This document shows, one piece after another, positions 43,262 through 52,618 of a DNA stretch of 64,000 nt. The stretch comes from Veillonella nakazawae (GTDB taxonomy: Bacteria > Bacillota > Negativicutes > Veillonellales > Veillonellaceae). The position numbers and the translations under genes were made by a program. Position 1 is the first letter of the stretch. The number at the start of each line of letters is the position of its first letter. The notes beneath the pieces are model-generated. The model was given only the letters and a program-made list of their open reading frames with translations. It did not search any database and had not been told where the DNA came from. The DNA lies in NCBI RefSeq assembly GCF_013393365.1, contig NZ_AP022321.1:1998501-2062500 (forward strand), in the 5' to 3' direction.

Positions 43262-43316
43262 ATAGGCACGTTCTCTCATTAGTATAAGTATACTATAACC
43301 TAGAGAACATGCCTAT
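43262..43316 (-). repeat. Palindromic leader of family A, copy 3
   Basis: ATAGGCACGTTCTCT and AGAGAACATGCCTAT arms flank a centre AGTATAAGTATACTAT. The centre matches copies 1 and 2; the arms have changed on both sides and still pair, i.e. covariation. Confidence 0.65.
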
Positions 43317-43416
43317 TATTGAGCCTTTTATAGTTTATATATTTTATTATTGAGGTATTGTATTTACTTCTAATATCAGTTTAATTCCAATATGAACAAC
43401 AAAGCACTATTTAGAA

Positions 43417-44778
43417 TTAGTGAATAAGCAAAATCGCAATTGTACTTGTAATGAATGTAACGATTACAGGTACGCTTGTTCGTTTTACGAGGTCGAAACT
43501 GGAGATGTTTGCGATACCTGCTACGGCGATCATAACAGCACTGATTGGGCTAAGTAGACGACCAACGCTGGCTGCATTTTGCATGCCAAGAAGGATTGTT
43601 GTCGCATTGCCGCCTAAGTCAGCTGCAAAGTTTGGAACGAGTGGAGCGAATGCGAACATAGATGCAACGCCAGAGCCCATTACAATACTTAAGCCTGTAA
43701 TGATTGTAGATACGATAACACCTACTACGTCAGCAGAGATGGCAAGGCTTTGAATAGCGGCAACGAATTCTTTTACGATTCCCAAGGAAGTCAAACCGAA
43801 GGCGAATGTTTCACCAGCAACGATCAATGTTACGGTGTTGGCAAATTGGTCGCCCATACCTTTAAAGAAGGTTTGGATGCTAGCTGCCATTTTACGGAAG
43901 TCACGATGACGGATAAGTTCACAAACCATAGCGATAAACAAACTAAGGAACATCGCAAGGTTTACGTTCATTTTAACACCTTGAATACCATAATCGCTGA
44001 AACCAAGGATAAATATTAATGGTAATAATGGCAAGAAGATATATGGTAATGGACCTACTTCAAGGTCATCAGATTTATGAGCTTCAACATATTCTGCAGG
44101 AACATGACCAGATTTTTTATCCAAGTATTTTTGCCATACAAAATGAGCAATAGCCGCCATCAAACCACAGATAATATATACTTTCAACTGATACCCTACA
44201 AAGTATTCATGAACAGGCATGTTTACAGTTTTGGATACGAGTAATGTAGTAGCAGATGCAGGACCGATGTCGAGCAAATGACCTGTAGCAACAGCTGCTG
44301 CAGCACCTACAGGGCTAACGCCTAAGCGCACAAGGATTGGGAAGATTGTCACCATCATGAGCATCGCAAGGCCAGACGCACTTGGGATTACTAGGGACAT
44401 GAACATATTTAGAATAAATGTAAGCGCCATTACTAGGTATGCAGATTTCATTTTACCAAGCGGTTTGATAGCCGTTACAACGAGGCGAGAGCTGGCACCG
44501 ATGTGGTCCATGTACTTCGCAAAACCAGTACAAGTCATGATCATGAGACCAAGGTTTGCCGCATCTTTAGCAGTTGTAATATTAATGAATTCAAAAGCAT
44601 CAAAGAAAAGAACCCCTGTGGCCTTCTTCGCTTCTACGAAAGATGTCGTATAGCCTAACAAATAAGCTGCGAACATCATAATAAGACCGCCTAACAACAA
44701 TACGGTTTGCGCTTTAAACTTCTTAATAACCAGCGCCCCCGTTATGGCAATAACCAATAAACAAACTAACAAATTCAT
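43417..44778 (-). CDS. DcuC-family C4-dicarboxylate transporter
   Basis: 453 aa from MNLLVCLLVIAITG (GGAGGG 7 nt upstream). About 12 helices; family blocks MTCTGFAKYMDHIGAS, NMFMSLVIPSASGLAMLMM (about 125-145) and GSGVASMFAFAPLVP near residue 365. DcuC relatives move succinate, fumarate or related anions. The adjoining M20 amidohydrolase gene on the same strand, 29 bp upstream, suggests uptake of an amide or peptide-linked acid. Probably one operon with M20 and under IclR. Confidence 0.85.
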   Translation of the reverse strand: MNLLVCLLVIAITGALVIKKFKAQTVLLLGGLIMMFAAYLLGYTTSFVEAKKATGVLFFDAFEFINITTAKDAANLGLMIMTCTGFAKYMDHIGASSRLVVTAIKPLGKMKSAYLVMALTFILNMFMSLVIPSASGLAMLMMVTIFPILVRLGVSPVGAAAAVATGHLLDIGPASATTLLVSKTVNMPVHEYFVGYQLKVYIICGLMAAIAHFVWQKYLDKKSGHVPAEYVEAHKSDDLEVGPLPYIFLPLLPLIFILGFSDYGIQGVKMNVNLAMFLSLFIAMVCELIRHRDFRKMAASIQTFFKGMGDQFANTVTLIVAGETFAFGLTSLGIVKEFVAAIQSLAISADVVGVIVSTIITGLSIVMGSGVASMFAFAPLVPNFAADLGGNATTILLGMQNAASVGRLLSPISAVMIAVAGIANISSFDLVKRTSVPVIVTFITSTIAILLIH

Positions 44779-44807
44779 ACATGTTCCCTCCATTCACAAC
44801 ACAATAC

Positions 44808-45968
44808 TTAGAAGTTTTCCTTTGCCTGTTTGAAATCTTCTTTTATTTTTTCTAACAAACCTGGTGTTTCAAGGATTTCCTCAACAGATAAGGCAATGCC
44901 CTTCGCGCCATACATGATAGCGTCCTCAGCGAGCTGGCTTTTACCATTGTCTAACCATTCTTGAGAATGGCTTGTCACGCCCTTGCCTACGAATTTCACG
45001 CGCAAGCAGGCGCCTGGTACGCGAAACGTAACGCTAGAGAAATCGGTGGATCCCGTCACCTTACGAGGCTCGGAAATCTCTGGGGCCCCTACCTTTTCTG
45101 CATTTTTTAAAAGTATATCGTTCAAGGTTTGTACATTGACTTTGTTGTCGTACGCCTTAACCTCTTCCCATTCCATAGTAGCGCCCACCTGTAAAGCTGC
45201 CCCTTGAGCTACATTTTTCACGCGCTCCACAATCTCATCGAGACGAATGCGACTAGAAGATCGAATATACCATTGAGTACACGCATAATCTGGAACAATA
45301 TTCGCCGCCTTACCGCCATCAGTGATGATACCATGCATACGAACCTCAGTTGGTACATGCTCGCGCAAGTACTCCATGCCGTTGAAGAACAATAACACGG
45401 CATCTAAGGCGCTGATTCCCTTCTCCGGAGCAATCGCCGCATGAGCAGACTTGCCGTGAAACTTGATATTCACGAGATTCAACGCCAAAGACTTGCCGTC
45501 TACTGTCGTCGTATCGCTGCCGTGCATCATGAAAGCTAGGTCTAAATCGTCAAACACGCCTTCGCGAGCCATAACGAGCTTGCCGCTCGCCGTTTCCTCT
45601 GCAGGCGTACCGTACACAACTAGCGTACAAGGCGCTTGCAACGTACGTTTCAAGGCAATCGCCGCCGTACAAATAGATGGGCCTTGTAAATTATGACCAC
45701 ACGCATGACCCAAGCCTTCAAGGGCATCATATTCGCAAAGCAAACCGATCTTAGGGACGCCACCGTTTACGTGGTACACCGCTCTGAACGCCGTTTTCAG
45801 GCCACTCACCTCACGGTCTACGGTGAAGCCTTCCTTCTCCAATAAATTCGTCAACAACTCATGGGCTTGGAACTCTTCGTTCCCCAGCTCAGGATGATCG
45901 AAGATGAAATCGTTCAACTCCTTCATGGGCTGTCTTAATGCTTCAATCTCTTGTAAAAGCTGACTCAT
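44808..45968 (-). CDS. M20 family amidohydrolase/metallopeptidase
   Basis: 386 aa from MSQLLQEIEALRQ (GGAGG 6 nt upstream). Metal ligands in LLCEYDALEGLGHACGHN (about 80-97), GTPAEE (about 125), HGSD, HGKSAHAA of the dimerisation domain, and the late TDFSSVTFRVPG. Closest in pattern to aminobenzoyl-glutamate/indole-acetyl-amino-acid hydrolases (AbgB, amidohydrolase group). Cleaves an amide of an unknown amino acid conjugate in the cytoplasm. Coupled to the DcuC-like transporter. Confidence 0.9.
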   Translation of the reverse strand: MSQLLQEIEALRQPMKELNDFIFDHPELGNEEFQAHELLTNLLEKEGFTVDREVSGLKTAFRAVYHVNGGVPKIGLLCEYDALEGLGHACGHNLQGPSICTAAIALKRTLQAPCTLVVYGTPAEETASGKLVMAREGVFDDLDLAFMMHGSDTTTVDGKSLALNLVNIKFHGKSAHAAIAPEKGISALDAVLLFFNGMEYLREHVPTEVRMHGIITDGGKAANIVPDYACTQWYIRSSSRIRLDEIVERVKNVAQGAALQVGATMEWEEVKAYDNKVNVQTLNDILLKNAEKVGAPEISEPRKVTGSTDFSSVTFRVPGACLRVKFVGKGVTSHSQEWLDNGKSQLAEDAIMYGAKGIALSVEEILETPGLLEKIKEDFKQAKENF

Positions 45969-46171
45969 TTCTACCTCCAACATACACACTATAAAAACAT
46001 AAATTTATATACCTACCAATACAAGCCTTATGAAGACTGTATCTAATAACCTATTTTTTATCCATCTTTCTATTTATTTGTCTAATAATGCACCAATTAT
46101 CTATTTATTAATGCACTAATAGATGTTCCGTAATATGGAATATCATTCCATAAACTGGATAAAAAATAAAT

Positions 46172-46864
46172 TTATAAGGTCGCCCCCATTTGTTTGGAAA
46201 TAGTTTGACCTAATACCATCATGACAGATAGATACTCTTTGACGCGTTCTTCCGTGTAGTCCCCTATAGGGCCAGAGATAGTCATCACCGCCTCTAGCTT
46301 ATTGCCAAAGGAGAAGATAGGAACCGCCATCGATGCCGCATCAGGCACGCGATTGCCTCGTGTTACCATATACCCATCGTGACGAATTTGGGAGCTTTCA
46401 CTAGCACTCATATCGGTATCCTTGAAATCCCCTAGATAGGCCCCAAAAATCTTGCCCGCCGCCCCTTTAAAGATAGGGTACACCGTGCCAATCTTAATGT
46501 CATGACGCAATGGCTTATCCGCTGCAACGCGCTCGATACAGATCCGATAATCGCCTTGCGCCAAGAACAAATTCACGGACTGCTGCAACTGATCGCGGAT
46601 AGCCACCATGTACGGATGCGCAATGGCACGCACATCCAAAGACATAAGAAAGGACTTTGCCATGGGCAAAACACCCCAAGACAACTGATACTTCTTGGCC
46701 CCATTGAACTCAACCCAATGATGGGCCTCAAAGGTCTTGAGCAACCGATGAACCGTCGTCTTCGGCAACGCTGTCGCATTCGCCAACTCAGTTACACCAA
46801 GAGGTCCTGCCTCTAATAACTTGAGTATCTCAATACCACGCTCTATTGATTGAATCATATTCAT
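46172..46864 (-). CDS. IclR family transcriptional regulator
   Basis: 230 aa from MNMIQSIERGIEIL. N-terminal winged helix (PLGVTELANATALPKTTVHRLLKTFEAHHWVEF, about 22-55) and a C-terminal effector domain (RDQLQQSVNLFLAQGDYRICIERV, IFKGAAGKIFGAYL, RGNRVPDAASMAVPIF). Transcribed toward the M20-dcuC pair, its likely target; ligand may be the transported acid. No good ribosome site is visible; an upstream TTG is possible. Confidence 0.9.
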   Translation of the reverse strand: MNMIQSIERGIEILKLLEAGPLGVTELANATALPKTTVHRLLKTFEAHHWVEFNGAKKYQLSWGVLPMAKSFLMSLDVRAIAHPYMVAIRDQLQQSVNLFLAQGDYRICIERVAADKPLRHDIKIGTVYPIFKGAAGKIFGAYLGDFKDTDMSASESSQIRHDGYMVTRGNRVPDAASMAVPIFSFGNKLEAVMTISGPIGDYTEERVKEYLSVMMVLGQTISKQMGATL

Positions 46865-46870
46865 TTCCAA

Positions 46871-47320
46871 AGAAGTGCACTAGCACCACTGTGGGCTAAT
46901 ACATTTCACTATTCTATTAAAACTAATAACAATATACGTAATTTATTTGATTGCACCCTATACCTCTCAGCGACATAAAGTGCATTTGACTCATTATAAA
47001 TATAACAATAACACATTCATGAAAAATTTAAAAATAACTATGATGCATAGGTTACGCTAATGCTCCAATACATATCTACGATATGTGTTGGAGCTACCTT
47101 CAAGCAAAAATAGAAAGTAATATACATAGCATACATATTGAATATTAATTCTAAGTATGCTTTAATGAAATTAAATACTATTCGTTTATGACAACTTAAT
47201 ATGAACTCTCTATTTGAGACATCTGCTATATTTGCGCTACAAGATAGGTCTTTACTGCCATATTTATATAAATACAAAATACATCATGGTGGTTTTCATT
47301 ACGTATAGGAGTGTAAATCT
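46871..47320. other. Intergenic region between iclR and the NCS1 permease
   Basis: Divergent regulatory region of 450 bp holding the two promoters and a long hairpin (47062-47094). No ORF with a ribosome site. No purine or thiamine riboswitch core was found although the permease is of a type often so controlled. Confidence 0.5.
47062..47094. other. Perfect long hairpin
   Basis: GCTCCAATACATATC and GATATGTGTTGGAGC pair over 15 bp (one G-U) with a 3-nt loop. It has no T-run of note, so it may be an operator (centre GATATGT) or leader structure. Confidence 0.5.
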
Positions 47321-48625
47321 ATGAGTAAGGAGAAATTAGAGTTTGTAGAACAGGTTAATACAAACACAGATAATGAGTACTCTAGAGAACCTGTGCCATT
47401 AGCGGCAAGAAAATCTTGTTTTTCTCTCACAATCGTTTGGACTGGATTTGTTTTTCTTGTAACTAGTATGATGGCTGGCGGTGGATTAGCTGCAGGGCTT
47501 ACCTTCAATGAATTATTGTTAGCCATGATTCTAGGAAATATTTTCTTATGTATCATCGCAGGACTAGTGAGCGTAATTGCTTATAAAACAGGCCTTACCT
47601 TTGCACTTTTAACAAGATATAGCTTTGGTCAGGAAGGCTCAAGAATCGCTTCACTCTTTGTTCCTATAGTCAATATAGGTTGGTACACTATTCAAGCGGC
47701 CTTATATGGACATTTTATTGCTCAAGTATTCAACCTTTCCTACACAGGTGAAGTCATTGCTATGATGCTCAGTGCTGTGATCATGGGTATCTTTGCAATT
47801 CTAGGTATTAAATCACTTGCCGTATTTGGCTATATCGCAATTCCAGCTATCGTATTCCTTTCACTAGGTACGGCCACTCGCTCTGTTCTAACTATCGGTG
47901 GATGGCAAGAACTGTTTAACCATATACCTGTACAACCCATTGATTTACTTTCAGGTATCACTATTGTTATTGGTACATGGATTCTATCTACTGCAACATG
48001 TATCGCCGATATTATGCGCTATGGTAAAAGCAAAAAAGATGTTATTACTGCTAGCACAATTGGCTTATTAGGTGGCAATACGCTAATGATTAGCTGTGGT
48101 GCTATTGCAGGTATAGCTATGCATGATGGCGACTTAATTACAGTATTATTAAGCTTTGGTCTTGTATTCCCAAGCTTATTATTATTAACAACTAACATCT
48201 TTACAACAAATGGTGCAAACCTTTATTCCACATCACTGAACCTAGCAAATTCTTTCAAACTAAACAGAAATATTATGCTAGCCGTGCTAATTGCCATCTC
48301 TGCATTAGCAACAATTACTCAACCATACAAAATTGAATCTCTCTTTGTATTCTTAAGTACACTAGGTATTATTGTTCCACCACTATGTGGTATTATTTTA
48401 GCCGATTTCTATCTAGTTCATCGTGGAAAATATATTGATTATGATAAGGCTACTTTCAAAAAATGGAATCTAGTTCCTTGGATCACTTGGGCCATCGCAT
48501 TAGTTGGTGTAAAATTCATGCCATTTGGTCTCGCTTCACTAAACGGGATTATAATCGGCGCCCTACTATACACACTCATCACGTATATTGTAAAACCTAA
48601 TGTCGTTAGTGAAAGCAACGGGTGA
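47321..48625 (+). CDS. NCS1-type purine/cytosine permease
   Basis: 434 aa, about 12 helices. Family marks: FNELLLAMILGNIFLCIIAGLVSVIAYKTGLTFALLTRYSFG (about 60-110), NIGWYTIQA (about 126), IGTWILSTATCIADIMRYGKSKKD (about 215-240) as in CodB/CytX proteins. Imports cytosine or a related base. RBS AGGAG. Followed 5 nt later by a small membrane protein gene. A GTGAAAGC octamer is in its last codons. Confidence 0.9.
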   Translation: MSKEKLEFVEQVNTNTDNEYSREPVPLAARKSCFSLTIVWTGFVFLVTSMMAGGGLAAGLTFNELLLAMILGNIFLCIIAGLVSVIAYKTGLTFALLTRYSFGQEGSRIASLFVPIVNIGWYTIQAALYGHFIAQVFNLSYTGEVIAMMLSAVIMGIFAILGIKSLAVFGYIAIPAIVFLSLGTATRSVLTIGGWQELFNHIPVQPIDLLSGITIVIGTWILSTATCIADIMRYGKSKKDVITASTIGLLGGNTLMISCGAIAGIAMHDGDLITVLLSFGLVFPSLLLLTTNIFTTNGANLYSTSLNLANSFKLNRNIMLAVLIAISALATITQPYKIESLFVFLSTLGIIVPPLCGIILADFYLVHRGKYIDYDKATFKKWNLVPWITWAIALVGVKFMPFGLASLNGIIIGALLYTLITYIVKPNVVSESNG

Positions 48626-48630
48626 TCATC

Positions 48631-48795
48631 ATGGCAATCTATAAACTCTCAGCTATACTAGGAACCATAATTATGGGTATCGGAGCCTTTATTACCTGTC
48701 TAGCCACAAGTGACAGCACTATTACCCTCGGTAACGGCATGCTCGTAGTGAGCATTATTATGATGGGATTTGGGTACTCTAAATGGCAGCCTTGA
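48631..48795 (+). CDS. Small two-helix membrane protein downstream of the NCS1 permease
   Basis: 54 aa: MAIYKLSAILGTIIMGIG...GNGMLVVSIIMMGFGYSKWQP. Two hydrophobic segments, basic N terminus. Begins 5 nt after the permease stop, so probably co-expressed and perhaps a small transporter subunit. The ribosome site is weak. Confidence 0.6.
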   Translation: MAIYKLSAILGTIIMGIGAFITCLATSDSTITLGNGMLVVSIIMMGFGYSKWQP

Positions 48796-48815
48796 TTTAA
48801 TAAATCTATATAACA

Positions 48816-48850
48816 TAAGAGGAGACTGTTTCAAAACAGTCTCCTCTTTT
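48816..48850. terminator. Bidirectional terminator
   Basis: AAGAGGAGACTGTTT and AAACAGTCTCCTCTT pair over 15 bp, T-run both ways; between convergent NCS1 and the 4-TM gene. Confidence 0.9.
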
Positions 48851-48856
48851 ATCGAA

Positions 48857-49321
48857 TTATGATTTTTTTACTAAGTCTCTGAAAATTAAAAGCATTATTT
48901 TTATTAAATTTAATGTATAATATATGCTTAAAGAAAGTGAGGTAAATAAACAAGCAATAATTATGGAACTTATCGGTATTGTAATATTATTAATATATAT
49001 GTGCTTAACATTATCAAATAAGTACATGTATATGGATATTATGATAGACAAAATTCCTGTATAAATTATACTTTTAAAGCGAAATATTAACTCATCAATC
49101 TTACCTCTTTTATTCAGCCGCTGCATAACATTCGTTCCAGCTATACCTATAAATAAACTTACTGTAGCAGTTATAAATCCTACAATAATAGAAGCAACCG
49201 TCAGAATTGATGATAAGAAATTATCACTTCTAACTTTATCTACATCAAAACAAAACGTTAACACAATGCTAATGCAAAGAAAAAGAATAAGTATTCTATA
49301 TTTACCTATCATCGTTTTCAT
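48857..49321 (-). CDS. Four-helix membrane protein of a possible defence pair
   Basis: 154 aa from MKTMIGKYRILILFL. Four hydrophobic helices, about 8-24, 35-62, 88-108 and 120-145, and a polar loop MQRLNKRGKIDELIFRFK between the second and third. The ATG lies inside the end of the upstream gene (20-nt overlap), with AAGGCG as weak ribosome site. No family recognised. Very AT-rich. Its tight coupling to an intracellular partner and its place beside a restriction-modification system suggest a membrane effector. Confidence 0.7.
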   Translation of the reverse strand: MKTMIGKYRILILFLCISIVLTFCFDVDKVRSDNFLSSILTVASIIVGFITATVSLFIGIAGTNVMQRLNKRGKIDELIFRFKSIIYTGILSIIISIYMYLFDNVKHIYINNITIPISSIIIACLFTSLSLSIYYTLNLIKIMLLIFRDLVKKS

Positions 49322-50219
49322 TATCTTCGCCTTCAACTGGAGCAATAATAGCTAATTGTTTCTTAAATTCTGGTAAAAATGCCATATAAACGCGATCGTG
49401 GGTAATTGGATCTGTTTTTGAATACATTAAGGAAATTCGATTTTCAACTTTAGATTCAATAAAATCAATTGCTTCAATTGGACTATTAGCATCTTTACGA
49501 TATGAAGCTTTTACCCTCTTGTATCTAGGATCACCAATACAATTCCCTAAAATAGTACGAATCCCACTAAGTAATCCTTTATCTTTAGGAGCAGTACCCA
49601 TTCCATATATTAAAGTAATTCTTCTAGCACCATAAGAATTATCACTTGAGATAATATCCTCTATTGATGCGCCATTTAAATCATAACAAGAGACCTCAAC
49701 ATTTCTTAAAATAGCTGTTTCCGGAATAACTTTAGACTCAATAATAGGCTCAAATATAAAACTAACACCATCTTGTATAAAAATCATTTCTTTATTTGAA
49801 AAATAATCTTGAACCTTTGATGCACTCACACTAAAAAAATTACGTTGTAATCCCAGCAACGAATATTTTGGAGAATAAATAATTGTCATGTCTTCCCCTA
49901 TATATTCATCCGGTTCCAAAATAATCTCACTAAATACACCATCTGCACTTAGTCTTCCTGGTAAAGCACCATCTCGAATCTTCACAAAGTTTAACTTCCA
50001 AAAGCCATTACGCTCTCTAGACAAAGACTGCAGAATAATCATATTATCATCATCCTGATTATGTCTCCAGATCCTCTCTTCATGATTACATTCAGATAGT
50101 TTTATTAGTAGTCGTTCTAACTTTTTATTAGTATCAATTTCAAAAGATGCTAAATCCCCTTCTATTGAAGATTTAACAAAATAGTAATGGAATTTAAGAG
50201 TAAAGCTTTTGTTAGACAT
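49302..50219 (-). CDS. Cytosolic protein of unknown function (possible DUF6731-like), partner of the 4-TM gene
   Basis: 305 aa from MSNKSFTLKFHYYFVK (GGGGGG 6 nt upstream). No signal peptide or membrane helix. Features: a beta-rich N-terminal part with FVKIRDGALPGRLSADG near residue 80, a central LIYGMGTAPKDKGLLSGIRTILG, a CIGDPRYKRVKASYRKDANSPIEAIDF block near 235, and an acidic tail. Recalls phage/defence-associated DUF6731-type proteins by the IRDxxLPG motif, a weak resemblance. Could be the sensor half of a two-gene system. Confidence 0.65.
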   Translation of the reverse strand: MSNKSFTLKFHYYFVKSSIEGDLASFEIDTNKKLERLLIKLSECNHEERIWRHNQDDDNMIILQSLSRERNGFWKLNFVKIRDGALPGRLSADGVFSEIILEPDEYIGEDMTIIYSPKYSLLGLQRNFFSVSASKVQDYFSNKEMIFIQDGVSFIFEPIIESKVIPETAILRNVEVSCYDLNGASIEDIISSDNSYGARRITLIYGMGTAPKDKGLLSGIRTILGNCIGDPRYKRVKASYRKDANSPIEAIDFIESKVENRISLMYSKTDPITHDRVYMAFLPEFKKQLAIIAPVEGEDNENDDR

Positions 50220-50364
50220 ATTCAATCCCCCCCCTATATAATATAAATTATATAGGAAAGGCTATTACACCACAACTAATAAGTTAATCATTCACTATAT
50301 ATAATAACTTGATACTGATAAACTATTATTTAGTGAATATAAATTTTATAAGAGGAGATGTATT

Positions 50365-51258
50365 ATGAAGTTTACTGAAGCCGAACGGGCTATTCTAGAG
50401 TTATTCCAAAATGATACACAATTTAATTTCGAAGGTAATACTTACAAGGTTAACTTTGCCGGAAAACCATCAAGTCCTCATGGTGAGCCTAAAACAGATA
50501 TTTATATTGAAGCACAAGATATTAATACAAATGAAGTAAGAGAAATTAAGATTTCTTATAAAAAAGAAAATGCTGATTTTGTAGAGAATAAAATTAGTAA
50601 AGAACGAGCTAAACAACTATTTGGGGATAATTGGGAAACTAAAATAAACGAGGCAACTCACAAATTAAGATCACAATTCCAAGCAAAAAAACTAATTTAT
50701 AAAACAAAATCCTCAAGAACACAAGCAGGCTCAATCACTTTAGGTTGGAAATTTGAATTAACAAATAAAACAGGTGGAAAATTAAGTACACAACTAGAGC
50801 TTACAGAAGATGAAGTAACGGATGTCTACTCAGGAACAAATTTAGCGGAGAGCAAAAAAAATGCTTCAGTCAATGGTCAAATTATAAAAAATTCTGGTAT
50901 AGCTAACTATATGTTAGTAACAAATGACACTTCATCAATTGAGAGTATAATTACTAGATTACAACCTATCAGTAGCTATGTTAAAAGCAACCCTAATTTA
51001 TTTTGTGTCTATAAGGCCTTAAACTATAGAACATTCGATAATAAGTATGATGGTAATCGTCCTCTCGCAGTTTCAGTAGACTGGACTATAGAAAATTCTA
51101 AATTATCTCACAATTTAAACTTCAATACACCTTTAGCTGTAGGTGGAGATTCAGCTTATAATAAGTTAAAGTATGCATTAAACGCTTTAGAGAGTATTAA
51201 CACTGAAGATTTAAACGAAGATAATGTTATAAACTACAATGAAATTACCCACGAATAA
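50365..51258 (+). CDS. Type II restriction endonuclease
   Basis: 297 aa. PD-(D/E)xK-like nuclease core near residues 38-75: GEPKTDIYIEAQDINTNEVREIKISYKKENADFVENK, i.e. acidic residues of a D-x(n)-E-x-K site (TD...EIK). It ends convergently 41 bp from a C5-cytosine methyltransferase gene, the usual company of a type II enzyme. By the methyltransferase resemblance to M.HaeIII the target may be GGCC; this is inference. RBS GAGGAG. AT-rich, so probably acquired. Confidence 0.8.
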   Translation: MKFTEAERAILELFQNDTQFNFEGNTYKVNFAGKPSSPHGEPKTDIYIEAQDINTNEVREIKISYKKENADFVENKISKERAKQLFGDNWETKINEATHKLRSQFQAKKLIYKTKSSRTQAGSITLGWKFELTNKTGGKLSTQLELTEDEVTDVYSGTNLAESKKNASVNGQIIKNSGIANYMLVTNDTSSIESIITRLQPISSYVKSNPNLFCVYKALNYRTFDNKYDGNRPLAVSVDWTIENSKLSHNLNFNTPLAVGGDSAYNKLKYALNALESINTEDLNEDNVINYNEITHE

Positions 51259-51300
51259 AAAATATGGTTGATATAATTATATCAACCATATTTTTTATTT
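51256..51300. terminator. Shared terminator of the R-M genes
   Basis: AAAAAATATGGTTGATATAA pairs with its complement to 51296; T-runs at both ends. Confidence 0.88.
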
Positions 51301-52301
51301 TACACTAAAACAGCTTTTATAGCAGAAGCAATCTCGTATGCCAAATTAACTGGAACTGCATTACCAATCATTTTATACCCCACGTCGACTTTACTATAAA
51401 TAAATTTAAAATCGTCAGGAAATCCTTGAACACGTGCAACTTCTCTAACTGTCATTCTTCTATATAAATCTTCATGAGACTTCACAAAAATATATTTATT
51501 CTTATCAACTTTTTCCATTTTAGGTGCTTGCGGATGAAGTTGGCACTGACGACCAGATGCCTGTACCGTATAAGCTTGTTCATCCCAACTCTTAACACGA
51601 TTTCTACTCATAAATATAGTAGAATATGCACCAATAAAATATTCATTATTATTAATAGCTGCAGAATTCGTATTATTCTTTTCAAGGGCTGGCACTGCCG
51701 AATCTTTTAAATCCCAAATTATATCCCTTAAGGTTATTTTATCCTCATCATTTTGTGTAGAACCCATGGGGAATTTGAAATTAACTTTAAGATCCTTTCT
51801 AAAGCCTATAAAGAAAACTCTTTTTCGCTCTTGTGCAACACCATAATCCTTAGCATTCACTAAATTAACACTAACATCATATCCTGCATCATTAAATAAA
51901 TGTATAATATTCTCTACCGCCTGAGCATGTCTACCAGCAAGCATTCCACTAACATTTTCAGCTAAGAAAAATTTCGGCTTAAAATCTTTTAATATACGAA
52001 TATAATCATAAAATAATTGTCCTCTTTCATCTTCTATACCTCTTAAGGCACCTGCCTCAGACCAAGATTGACAAGGAGGGCCCCCAATAATACCATCAAC
52101 GTCGTCTGTGATATATTCTTCTATATCATCTTTATTTACCTTTCTAATATCACCTTCAATAAGATGTGTATTAGGATGATTAGCTTTAAAGGTATCCCAA
52201 ATGGTCTTATCATATTCATTAGCAATTGGAATTTCAAATCCAGCACGCTCAAATCCCAAATCTAACCCCCCACAACCACTAAAAAGACTTATAAGCTTCA
52301 T
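51300..52301 (-). CDS. DNA (cytosine-5) methyltransferase, HaeIII-like
   Basis: 333 aa from [16 protein letters not shown] (AGGGGTG 7 nt upstream). Motif [13 protein letters not shown], motif [14 protein letters not shown] with catalytic Cys, [24 protein letters not shown], then [15 protein letters not shown] in the target-recognition part and [22 protein letters not shown]. The stretch [21 protein letters not shown] and the recognition region resemble the M.HaeIII group (GGCC). Protects host DNA from the neighbouring endonuclease. Confidence 0.95.
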   Translation of the reverse strand: MKLISLFSGCGGLDLGFERAGFEIPIANEYDKTIWDTFKANHPNTHLIEGDIRKVNKDDIEEYITDDVDGIIGGPPCQSWSEAGALRGIEDERGQLFYDYIRILKDFKPKFFLAENVSGMLAGRHAQAVENIIHLFNDAGYDVSVNLVNAKDYGVAQERKRVFFIGFRKDLKVNFKFPMGSTQNDEDKITLRDIIWDLKDSAVPALEKNNTNSAAINNNEYFIGAYSTIFMSRNRVKSWDEQAYTVQASGRQCQLHPQAPKMEKVDKNKYIFVKSHEDLYRRMTVREVARVQGFPDDFKFIYSKVDVGYKMIGNAVPVNLAYEIASAIKAVLV

Positions 52302-52484
52302 AGAATACACCCCTAATTATATATCAACTTACTAATACTTCTTTACATAAATTATAGCACAAACGTTCGATTTTTACAATAAAATCTAGAGAAAATTCAA
52401 AAGTTATTTTATAAGATAAATAATAAAATAGTATCATATCTATATTAATAAATAAAGACTACAAGGATTAATTCTTTAAATACT
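52302..52484. other. Methyltransferase upstream region
   Basis: AT-rich promoter region for the methyltransferase (minus strand). No ORF with a ribosome site. Confidence 0.4.
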
Positions 52485-52528
52485 AAAGAAACCATCCTTT
52501 GATTACACAAAGAATGGTTTCTTTATTA
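52485..52528. terminator. Terminator
   Basis: AAAGAAACCAT and ATGGTTTCTTT pair over 11 bp; 90 bp past the 52619 stop on the minus strand. May serve that gene. Confidence 0.75.
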
Positions 52529-52618
52529 CATATTATAATTAAAATATTTTCTTATATCTCCCTATATATCCTCCTTTTCTCTTCCCTTTTAACCCTACTT
52601 TCACCACCTAACTAATCG

